The notes under the pieces are model-generated. The model did no database searches. It had not been told where the DNA came from and worked only from the letters and a program-made list of their open reading frames with translations. DNA of 64,000 nt from Pantoea rwandensis (GTDB lineage: Bacteria > Pseudomonadota > Gammaproteobacteria > Enterobacterales > Enterobacteriaceae). How positions within the stretch are numbered: the first letter of the stretch is position 1; every line of letters starts with the position of its first letter. The stretch lies in NCBI RefSeq assembly GCF_002095475.1, contig NZ_MLFR01000014.1:1-64000 (forward strand), read 5' to 3'. Shown here one piece after another: positions 56,776 to 64,000 of the stretch. Both the position numbers and the translations under genes were made by a program.

Positions 56776-57716
56776 TGACGGATACGCAATCGCTGATGAA
56801 CGCGGCATACGACAGCCGCTCGCTTAACGACCTGAAACGTGAAGCCGCCGCCGACCCGAAAGGGAAGGCGCTGCAGGTCGCGAAGCAGGTTGAGGGTATG
56901 TTCGTGCAGATGATGCTGAAGAGTATGCGTGACACGCTGCCGAAAGATGGCATTTTCAGCAGCGATTCAACACGTATGTATACCTCGATGTACGATCAGC
57001 AGATTGCGCAGGAAATTGGCAAGCATGGATTAGGCATGGCAGATCTGATCGTGAAGCAGATGCAGCCGGCACAAGAGCCTGATGAAACTGCGGGCACGGT
57101 CCCGATGAAGCTGGATAACAGCTTTATCTATAGCAATCTGCCGTCCAGCCAGCTGGAGCAGATGGTGCGTAAAGCGGTACCGCGCCTGCCGGTTTCACCT
57201 TCGAGCTTCCCGGCTGACAGCAATGATTTTATTGCGCAGCTGGCACAGCCCGCCCAGGTCGCCAGCCAACAGAGTGGTATTCCTCATCACCTGATCCTGG
57301 CGCAGGCTGCTCTGGAATCAGGGTGGGGCCAGCGACAGATACTGACGCGCGATGGCAAACCGAGCTACAACGTGTTTGGCATTAAGGCGGGGGGAGACTG
57401 GAAGGGCGAGACCACCGACATCATGACCACGGAATATGAGGGCGGTGTAGCCAAGAAAGTCCACGCGACCTTCCGTGTGTATGGCTCCTATATGGAAGCG
57501 CTCAGCGACTACGTCAAACTGCTTTCCAATAACCCACGCTATGCCGCGGTGGCCAATGCCGAAACGCCGGAGCAGGGCGCACGAGCCCTGCAGGCAGCGG
57601 GCTACGCCACCGATCCGAAATATGCGCAGAAATTGGTGGGAATGATTCAGCAATTCAAAAACATGGGTGAAAAAGTGGTGAAGGCTTACAGCCAGGATAT
57701 CACTGATTTGTTCTGA
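56775..57716 (+). CDS. flgJ: Peptidoglycan hydrolase and rod cap FlgJ
   Basis: A 313-residue two-domain protein. The N-terminal about 140 residues cap the growing rod (QVEGMFVQMMLKSMRDTLPK). The C-terminal part is a glucosaminidase with the catalytic Glu in LILAQAALESGWGQRQ, which opens the wall for the rod. The start 56775 gives exactly the E. coli length; an earlier ATG at 56745 lies inside flgI. Confidence 0.95.
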   Translation: MTDTQSLMNAAYDSRSLNDLKREAAADPKGKALQVAKQVEGMFVQMMLKSMRDTLPKDGIFSSDSTRMYTSMYDQQIAQEIGKHGLGMADLIVKQMQPAQEPDETAGTVPMKLDNSFIYSNLPSSQLEQMVRKAVPRLPVSPSSFPADSNDFIAQLAQPAQVASQQSGIPHHLILAQAALESGWGQRQILTRDGKPSYNVFGIKAGGDWKGETTDIMTTEYEGGVAKKVHATFRVYGSYMEALSDYVKLLSNNPRYAAVANAETPEQGARALQAAGYATDPKYAQKLVGMIQQFKNMGEKVVKAYSQDITDLF

Positions 57717-57725
57717 TTTTTTGCC

Positions 57726-57752
57726 TCAAGTTTCACTTAAGCACGCCGATAA
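57726..57752 (+). promoter_or_regulatory. Sigma-28 promoter of flgKL
   Basis: TCAAGTTT, exactly 11 bp, then GCCGATAA. The -10 element is identical to the sigma-28 (FliA) consensus and the -35 differs at two positions. It lies 83 bp before flgK, so the hook-filament junction genes are class III genes. Confidence 0.92.
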
Positions 57753-57834
57753 CCATCATAAGCTGCGGGCATTCTCGCCCGCACAATCGCACTGATGACT
57801 GCCAGCCCGGTTAACGGGAAATAAAGGAACCGAG

Positions 57835-59481
57835 ATGTCCAGCATAATTAACTCAGCGATGAGTGGGCTGAGCGCCGCACAGGCCGCATTAAGCACCACC
57901 AGTAATAACATCAGTAATTACACGGTCGCGGGATATTCGCGTCAAACCATTCTGCTGAACGAAGCCAACAGTACCCTATCTGGCAGCAGCTATTACGGTA
58001 ATGGTGTGAATGTCACGGGCGTGCAGCGTGAATATGATGAGTTCATCACGGCGCAGTTGCGCGGTTCCAGTGCTAATTACAGTGCGGTGAACTCACAGTA
58101 CTCGCAGATTTCGAACATCGATGATTTGCTTTCCACCTCGACCACCAGTTTGTCGACGTCGATTCAAAGCTTCTTTACTAACGTGTCCAACGTGGTGAGT
58201 AACGCGAGCGATCCTTCTGCACGTCAGTCGATGCTGAGTTATGCGCAGGGCCTGGTGAATCAGTTTCAGACCACCTCGCAATATCTCACCAGCATGCAGA
58301 ACAGCGTGAATACAGATGTGTCGTCCAGCGTGGATCAGATCAATACCTACACCAGCCAGATTGCCAACCTCAATACGCAAATCTCGAAGCTCACCTCTTC
58401 AGATGGATCAGCGCCGAATGATCTGCTGGATCAACGTGATCAGCTGGTTAACAGCCTGAATAACGTCGTTGGCGTCACCGTTTCCAAGCAGGATGGCAAC
58501 TACATCGTTTCCATGGGTAGTACCACGCTGGTCAACGGTAAAAATACCACGCAGTTGGTCGCGATGCCTTCCAGCAGCGATCCTTCACGTACCACCGTGG
58601 GTTATGTTGACAAGCTGGCTGGCAACGTTGAAATCCCAGAAAAAACGCTGACGACCGGTTCACTGGGTGGTCTGCTCGCCTTCCGTACGCAGGACCTGGA
58701 TACCGCGCAGAACCAGTTAGGCCAGTTGGCGGCCGCATTCACCACCAGCTTCAATGCCGTGCAGACGGCGGGTTACGACAGTAATGGCGATCAGGGTACT
58801 GATTTCTTTACCATCGGCAGCCCCACGGTGTTAAGCAATACCAAGAATACCGGTACCGCAGAAGTCACTGCAGCCTGGTCGGATAGCAGTGCCTTGAAAG
58901 CCTCTAATTACACGGTGAGCTATGACGGCAGCAACTGGTCAGTCACACGTATGTCAGACAACGTGAAGGTGACGGCTACCCCGGGCACTGACAGCGATGG
59001 CAATACCACTTTGAGTTTTGATGGTCTGGACCTGACGGTAACGGGTGATGCCAAAGCCAAAGACAGCTTCTTGGTGAAACCGGTGCAAAACGTGATCAGT
59101 GGTATGACGGTTGCCATTACTGATGAGTCACAAATTGCGGCTGCTTCAAGCGCCACTAGTGGTGAAAGCGATAATACCAACGCACAAAAGATGTTGGATC
59201 TGCAGAACTCGAAGCTGGTTAACGGTAATTCGACACTGGCACAAGCCTACGCGACGATCGTCAGCACTGTGGGTAATAAAACCAGCTCACTGGAGACGGC
59301 AAGTACCACTCAAGAAAGCGTGGTGACTCAGTTAACGGATCGTCAACAATCCGTTTCCGGCGTCAACCTTGATGAAGAGTACTCCAACCTGACCAAGTAT
59401 CAGCAGTTTTACATGGCTAATGCGCAGGTACTTCAGACGGCAAGTACGATTTTTAATGCGCTGATGGATATCCGCGGCTAA
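57835..59481 (+). CDS. flgK: Hook-filament junction protein FlgK (HAP1)
   Basis: A 548-residue junction protein with the rod-hook opening INSAMSGLSAAQAALSTTSN and the C-terminal VNLDEEYSNLTKYQQFYMAN. The coiled-coil segments at both ends flank a variable Ser/Thr-rich middle. It links hook to filament together with FlgL and uses FlgN as chaperone. Preceded by a sigma-28 promoter. Confidence 0.95.
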   Translation: MSSIINSAMSGLSAAQAALSTTSNNISNYTVAGYSRQTILLNEANSTLSGSSYYGNGVNVTGVQREYDEFITAQLRGSSANYSAVNSQYSQISNIDDLLSTSTTSLSTSIQSFFTNVSNVVSNASDPSARQSMLSYAQGLVNQFQTTSQYLTSMQNSVNTDVSSSVDQINTYTSQIANLNTQISKLTSSDGSAPNDLLDQRDQLVNSLNNVVGVTVSKQDGNYIVSMGSTTLVNGKNTTQLVAMPSSSDPSRTTVGYVDKLAGNVEIPEKTLTTGSLGGLLAFRTQDLDTAQNQLGQLAAAFTTSFNAVQTAGYDSNGDQGTDFFTIGSPTVLSNTKNTGTAEVTAAWSDSSALKASNYTVSYDGSNWSVTRMSDNVKVTATPGTDSDGNTTLSFDGLDLTVTGDAKAKDSFLVKPVQNVISGMTVAITDESQIAAASSATSGESDNTNAQKMLDLQNSKLVNGNSTLAQAYATIVSTVGNKTSSLETASTTQESVVTQLTDRQQSVSGVNLDEEYSNLTKYQQFYMANAQVLQTASTIFNALMDIRG

Positions 59482-59501
59482 GTAAAAAGAGGATAAAAAA
59501 C

Positions 59502-60464
59502 ATGCGTTTAAGTACTAATATGATTTTTGACCAACAGGTTCGCGGAATCACTGATTCGCAATCTTCTTGGTTAAAAGTCGGGCAGCAGCTTTCAAGCGGT
59601 TTACGTGTGAATAATCCATCGGATGATCCGATTGCTGCGGCAAGTTCGGTTGTCCTGGCACAGTCGCAGGCAAAAAGTAGCCAGTATGCAACCGCGCGTA
59701 CTTTTGCTAACCAAAGCTTGTCTTTTGAGGAAAATACCCTGCAGGGTGTGACGACTGCCATTCAGTCTGCGCAAACCACCATCGTCGCCGCCTCAACGGG
59801 GACGTTGAGCGATGATGACCGTGCTTCATACGCCACCCAGTTACAGGGATTGCGCGATCAGCTACTCGGGTTGGCCAATACGAAAGACTCTAATGGCCGT
59901 TATATCTTTGCGGGCTATAAAACCGAAAGTGCACCATTTAGCGATACAGGAAGCGGCGTCACTTATGTCGGCGGTACTGATGCTATCAGCCAACAAGTCA
60001 GTGACAGTCGCACGATGACGGTAGGCAATACTGGCGATTCGGTGTTTATGTCGCTCAGCAGTAATGCCAAAGCCGAACCAGACGGCAGTCCCAGCGAAAC
60101 GAATGTCTTTGAGATGCTGGATAGCGCCATTGCGGCACTGAAAGTCCCGCAGGCCGATGCTGATGAAGCGACACAGCAAACCTTCCAGGACGCGATGGAT
60201 AAAACCAACCGTGGTCTGAGTAACTCCCTTAACAATGTGCTCACTGTACGTTCAGATACCGGCATTAAAATGGATGAAGTTGACACCCTTGATGCGCAAG
60301 GTGACACCAATGACACCATTATGGCCACGCAGATGAGTAATCTGGTTGAGGTGGATTACACCCAAGCGATTTCCAGCTACACCATGCAACAAACGGCACT
60401 TCAAGCGTCATATAAAACCTTCACTGATATGTCGAAGATGTCGCTGTTCCAGCTGAACTCTTAA
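59502..60464 (+). CDS. flgL: Hook-filament junction protein FlgL (HAP3)
   Basis: A 320-residue flagellin-like protein with the N-terminal RLSTNMIFDQQVRGITDSQS and QLSSGLRVNNPSDDPIAAAS and the C-terminal SYTMQQTALQASYKTFTDMS. It forms the second junction ring. It is 20 bp after flgK and ends the operon at a terminator 52 bp later. Confidence 0.95.
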   Translation: MRLSTNMIFDQQVRGITDSQSSWLKVGQQLSSGLRVNNPSDDPIAAASSVVLAQSQAKSSQYATARTFANQSLSFEENTLQGVTTAIQSAQTTIVAASTGTLSDDDRASYATQLQGLRDQLLGLANTKDSNGRYIFAGYKTESAPFSDTGSGVTYVGGTDAISQQVSDSRTMTVGNTGDSVFMSLSSNAKAEPDGSPSETNVFEMLDSAIAALKVPQADADEATQQTFQDAMDKTNRGLSNSLNNVLTVRSDTGIKMDEVDTLDAQGDTNDTIMATQMSNLVEVDYTQAISSYTMQQTALQASYKTFTDMSKMSLFQLNS

Positions 60465-60515
60465 TTTATCTGACCTGAAAATTTGAGCGTGCTTAAACCG
60501 GGCGCGCTTAGTTTC

Positions 60516-60548
60516 TCCCACTGTCTTTCGAGGCCGTGGGATTTTTTT
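60516..60548 (+). terminator. Terminator of flgKL
   Basis: TCCCAC (60516-60521) and GTGGGA (60536-60541) flank a 14-nt loop and are followed by seven T. It lies 52 bp after the flgL stop. Confidence 0.8.
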
Positions 60549-60697
60549 GCCTGTAGCAAAACCTCTAACCGTTAAGGGAGTGAAGCGCTGGAGAGAGATG
60601 TGATCTGGCTGTGCAATATGATGCACATCTGTCACTGGCATCCTTGCTGGGAGGCTGCGCGATGAATAACCGCGTTACCGTTCGGTAGAAACAGGCG

Positions 60698-60725
60698 ATA
60701 AAAAACCCCGAACAAGTCGGGGTTT
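60698..60725 (-). terminator. Terminator of rne
   Basis: On the minus strand AAACCCCGA, loop CTTGT, TCGGGGTTT, then T-rich TTTATCG. It lies about 26 bp beyond the rne stop codon. The rest of the 287-bp space between flgL and rne has only a small palindrome (TGTGCA/TGCACA, 60610-60627) and no gene. Confidence 0.88.
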
Positions 60726-60751
60726 GGATAAGGCTGTTTTACTGCTGAGAC

Positions 60752-63700
60752 TTAAATGCTTTCTGGACGCGTTGCCGGTGCGGTTGCCTGATGGGTAGCG
60801 CTGTGGCCGCCTGCAGAACCACGACCGTCAAAGTCGAACACCGGACGTACCCAGTCACTGTGGCGAACCGTTTCAGGCTCCCAAGCAGGGGCTGGTGCTT
60901 TCGTCATCGGCGCAGTTGCGTGATGTTTCCAGCGAGTTTCAACATTGCTGATTGCGGTATCACGTGCGGCAACAGGTGCATGCGGTTCAGCCACTGGAGT
61001 GACGGGCGCTTCAGCGGCGACAGGTGCACTCAGCACTTCTTCCACCTCAGCTTCAACCGCTGGCGCAACATCTGCCGGTGCCTGCTCGGCTGTCTCTACT
61101 GCTTCGCTAACATGCGCGGTGACAGGTTCGGCTACGGCTTCTTCAACCTTAGCAGCAACCGCTTCAACTGGAGCAGTTTCAACCTCAGCAACAGGAACAG
61201 CTGCAACTTCAACTTCAACTGCCGATACGGCTTCTGCAGCTGTTACTTGTGCCGTCTGCTCTTGAGCTGCAGAAATAACAGCAGGCTCTTCGTTAACAGG
61301 GGCAACAACAGGTGAAAGATCATCGGTATTCACCACTGGCACTTCAGTGTGTGGCTGCGGTTCAACCTGATGAACGATCGCTTGCGCTTCTGGCTGTGCT
61401 GCAACGGCTGATGCGGCTTCAACGGCCACCGGCAGTTCTTCTACTGCTGGTGCATCATAGCCGTATTCTGGCATTTCGTTCAGCGCTTCCTGAGAGGTGA
61501 AATGCTCGTGAGTCTGGGCAACCGGGTAGGTAATCCAAACTTTGCCTGACGCCATCTCTGGAGAGGCAGCAGCTGATTCCAGCGGCATCGCAGACTGCGT
61601 TGGGTAACGTTCGTCACGATAACGACGACGACGTTGACCGCTAACACGCAGGTGACGTGGAGAACGACGTGAACGGCGCGGCATATTAGCGCTGTCACGG
61701 CTATCACCTTCGTCCTGATCTTCCTGCGCGACTTCAGCTTGCTCATTGAATTGCACACGCTGTGCCGTTTCAACGGCTGCTTCAGTTGCGACAGGTGTTG
61801 GAATCGCGGCCGCGACTTCACCCGTATCACCAACACGCACGCGTTGGGTCAACTGACGTTGTTTGCGACGTGGCATCACCTGCACACGCTCTTCTTCCTG
61901 CGCAACGCTTTCATCAACGGTGTCAGTTTGAGTTACGGTCTCAGCGGCTTTTTGATCCTCCTGCTGATTACGTTTCTCTTCCTGGCGACGGCGCTGGCGC
62001 TCAGCACGTTGTTCGCGACGCTGTTGCTGCTGCTCATCACGCTGCTGCAGCTGCTCTTCGGTCAGGGCCGGACGCTCACCACGTGGCTCGTTTTGACGCT
62101 TGTTGCGGCGATTGTCTTGGTTGTCACGTGGCTCACGGGCTTCGCGCGGTTCACGAGACTCACGTGGTTCGCGTGCTTCACGTGGCTCGCGGCCTTCACG
62201 ACCCTGAACATTTTCGCCATTACGCGGCGTACGCTCACGACGATTATTGTTGCGACGGTTGTTACGACGGTCACCACGTTGTGAGTTATTCTCACCCTCA
62301 GCCGCAGGTTGCTCTTCCGTTTTCACTTCGGCCGGTGCAGCTGCAGGCGCATCGCCAGCAAACAGTTTTTTCAAGCCACCTAACAGACGTGCAATAAAGC
62401 CCGGGTTAGCAGCGGCAGCAGGTGCGGCGACTGCTTTAGTCGGTTTAGCTTCTGCTGTTGCAGTCGGCTTAATCTCTTGTTCAATCTCAACTGGCGCAGG
62501 TGGTGCATCTGGCATCACGAAAGCGGCCAGTGCTGGCTGCTCAGGACGACGACGCTCGGCACTCTCTTCTTCCGAAGGCAGGGCCATTTCTGCTTCATGC
62601 AGTTTCGGCAGGTGATAAGAGAGCGTTTGTGTCTCTTCACCCTTGCGCACGCGCAGGACTGAGTAGTGTGGTGTTTCCATCTGATCGTTTGGCACGATGA
62701 TGGCACGCACGCCGCCCTGACGTTTCTCAATCGCACTAACTGCATCACGTTTTTCGTTCAGCAGGTAGGAAGCGACAGGGACTGGAACAATCGCATGCAC
62801 TTCTTTAGTGTTGTCTTTCAGCGCTTCTTCTTCGATTAAGCGGAGAATAGACAGCGACAGCGACTCGTTATCACGGATGGTGCCCGTACCGCTACAGCGT
62901 GGGCAGACGTGATGACTGGATTCACCCAGCGATGGGCTGAGACGCTGGCGCGACATTTCCAACAGGCCGAAGCGAGAAATATGGCTGATCTGAATACGCG
63001 CGCGATCCTGACGCACCGCTTCGCGCAGACGGTTTTCCACCGCGCGCTGGTGACGAACAGGGGTCATGTCGATGAAGTCGATGACGATCAGGCCACCGAG
63101 GTCACGCAGACGCAGTTGGCGCGCGATTTCATCGGCCGCTTCCAGATTGGTATTGAACGCCGTTTCTTCGATATCACCACCGCGTGTTGCACGCGCGGAG
63201 TTGATGTCGATAGCGGTTAACGCTTCGGTGCTGTCGATAACAATCGAGCCACCGGAAGGTAAACGCACTTCACGCTGGAAAGCGGATTCAATCTGCGATT
63301 CGATTTGGTAGTGGCTGAACAGCGGAATTTCACCGGTGTACAGTTTGATTTTGCTGCTGAAGTCTGGACGGCCGAGGGCAGCAATGTGCTGACGAGCCAG
63401 CTCCAGGACTTTTGGGTTATCAATGAGGATTTCACCGATATCCTGGCGCAGGTAGTCGCGGAAGGCGCGCACAATTACGTTACTTTCCTGATGGATCAGG
63501 AAAGGTGCAGGGCGGCTATCGGCGGCTTTTTTAATGGCTTCCCAGTGCTTAAGGCGGAAACTGAGGTCCCACTGCAGTGACTCGGCAGATTTGCCGACGC
63601 CTGCGGTGCGAACAATCAGACCCATTCCTTCTGGCAATTCCAGCGCGGAGAGGGCTTCTTTCAGCTCGGTACGGTCATCCCCTTCGATACGGCGAGAAAT

Positions 63701-64000
63701 GCCACCGGCGCGAGGGTTGTTAGGCATCAGAACCAGATAGCTACCGGCCAGTGAAATAAAGGTTGTCAGTGCTGCACCTTTATTTCCGCGTTCTTCTTTA
63801 TCAATTTGGACGATAACTTCCTGACCTTCACGCAACACCTCTTTGATGTTTGGACGGCCATGCGCGTTGTAATTAGCAGGGAAGTATTCGCGAGAAATTT
63901 CTTTAAGAGGGAGGAAACCGTGACGTTCAGCACCATAATCGACAAATGCCGCTTCGAGGCTGGGTTCAACACGGGTGATCTTACCTTTGTAGATATTGGC
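60752..64000 (-). CDS. rne: Ribonuclease E (partial, 5' end beyond the window)
   Basis: The last 1082 residues of RNase E, the endonuclease that scaffolds the degradosome; about the first 38 residues are off the edge, since the frame is open to base 64000 and begins there with ANI of the S1 region. The catalytic part has [20 protein letters not shown] and the zinc-link [14 protein letters not shown]. The C-terminal half is disordered: a basic RNA-binding stretch with repeated RE-P-R-E units, long Ala/Val/Glu-rich repeats and the end [20 protein letters not shown] typical of the PNPase-binding tail. A strong terminator follows. Confidence 0.97.
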   Translation of the reverse strand, partial: ANIYKGKITRVEPSLEAAFVDYGAERHGFLPLKEISREYFPANYNAHGRPNIKEVLREGQEVIVQIDKEERGNKGAALTTFISLAGSYLVLMPNNPRAGGISRRIEGDDRTELKEALSALELPEGMGLIVRTAGVGKSAESLQWDLSFRLKHWEAIKKAADSRPAPFLIHQESNVIVRAFRDYLRQDIGEILIDNPKVLELARQHIAALGRPDFSSKIKLYTGEIPLFSHYQIESQIESAFQREVRLPSGGSIVIDSTEALTAIDINSARATRGGDIEETAFNTNLEAADEIARQLRLRDLGGLIVIDFIDMTPVRHQRAVENRLREAVRQDRARIQISHISRFGLLEMSRQRLSPSLGESSHHVCPRCSGTGTIRDNESLSLSILRLIEEEALKDNTKEVHAIVPVPVASYLLNEKRDAVSAIEKRQGGVRAIIVPNDQMETPHYSVLRVRKGEETQTLSYHLPKLHEAEMALPSEEESAERRRPEQPALAAFVMPDAPPAPVEIEQEIKPTATAEAKPTKAVAAPAAAANPGFIARLLGGLKKLFAGDAPAAAPAEVKTEEQPAAEGENNSQRGDRRNNRRNNNRRERTPRNGENVQGREGREPREAREPRESREPREAREPRDNQDNRRNKRQNEPRGERPALTEEQLQQRDEQQQQRREQRAERQRRRQEEKRNQQEDQKAAETVTQTDTVDESVAQEEERVQVMPRRKQRQLTQRVRVGDTGEVAAAIPTPVATEAAVETAQRVQFNEQAEVAQEDQDEGDSRDSANMPRRSRRSPRHLRVSGQRRRRYRDERYPTQSAMPLESAAASPEMASGKVWITYPVAQTHEHFTSQEALNEMPEYGYDAPAVEELPVAVEAASAVAAQPEAQAIVHQVEPQPHTEVPVVNTDDLSPVVAPVNEEPAVISAAQEQTAQVTAAEAVSAVEVEVAAVPVAEVETAPVEAVAAKVEEAVAEPVTAHVSEAVETAEQAPADVAPAVEAEVEEVLSAPVAAEAPVTPVAEPHAPVAARDTAISNVETRWKHHATAPMTKAPAPAWEPETVRHSDWVRPVFDFDGRGSAGGHSATHQATAPATRPESI
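62126..62201 (-). repeat. Arg-Glu-Pro coding repeat within rne
   Basis: About five imperfect repeats of a six-residue unit (REPREA or REPRES) in the arginine-rich RNA-binding region of RNase E. The DNA copies of about 18 bp vary at third positions, so the repeat is kept at protein level rather than by recent duplication. Confidence 0.8.

Noticed and set aside
61739..62397. Long antisense frames (181 and 211 codons) opposite rne
   Set aside because: They are open only because of the biased codons of the Arg/Glu/Ala-rich RNase E tail; the translations are low complexity and there is no start context.
1..64000. CRISPR arrays, insertion sequences, prophage, attachment sites, tRNA and rRNA genes
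   Set aside because: I looked for regularly spaced repeats, transposase-like proteins, integrases and tRNA-like folds and saw none. The only tandem array is the CACCAT repeat.

Overview
The window is chromosomal DNA of a gammaproteobacterium of the order Enterobacterales, most probably Erwiniaceae (Pantoea/Erwinia-like). The core genes follow the Escherichia coli order around minute 24: clsC, opgC, opgG-opgH, yceK, msyB, lpxL, trhO, yceI-yceJ, solA, bssS, dinI, pyrC, yceB, grxB, mdtH, rimJ, yceH, mviM, murJ, flgN-flgM-flgA, flgBCDEFGHIJ-KL and rne. The genus is an inference, because no rRNA gene is present.

Layout. (1) 1-8100, accessory: a tiny proline-rich lipoprotein behind an 11-copy CACCAT repeat, a SulP anion transporter, an AriR/YmgB-like biofilm protein preceded by a short terminated leader or small RNA, a MarR-controlled tripartite efflux operon (DHA2 pump, HlyD adaptor, outer membrane factor), and a lipoprotein of unknown role. 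(2) 8265-21675: a compact 16-gene aryl polyene (APE) pigment cluster. Its order matches apeC to apeR, with overlapping genes on one strand and no methyltransferase at the expected 5' end. (3) 21689-27467: a Fur-box TonB-dependent siderophore receptor, two tandem tiny membrane proteins, a GH1-like glycosidase whose expected acid/base Glu is Gln, cardiolipin synthase C, and a large inverted repeat between the convergent clsC and opgC. (4) 27479-48821: core envelope, stress and biosynthesis genes. mdtG, which sits between msyB and lpxL in E. coli, is absent; an AT-rich stretch with an unknown Cys-containing protein and an ATG-less ORF is there instead. (5) 48852-60464: the flg flagellar cluster with recognisable FlhDC and sigma-28 control sites. 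(6) 60752-64000: rne (RNase E), cut by the window edge so that its 5' end is missing.

How the genes work together. Much of the window builds or remodels the envelope and surface: osmoregulated periplasmic glucans (opgCGH), lipid A (lpxL), cardiolipin (clsC), lipid II flipping (murJ), flagella, and APE lipids in the outer membrane. Small biofilm and stress regulators (ariR-like, bssS, dinI) are scattered between them. Two genes about 1.7 kb apart, yceB and mdtH, each carry a one-base homopolymer frameshift: one A too few at 42670-42674 and one too many at 44348-44354. Either sequencing error or real loss would explain this.

Functions are assigned from family knowledge and from comparison with remembered E. 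coli proteins; no database search was run.
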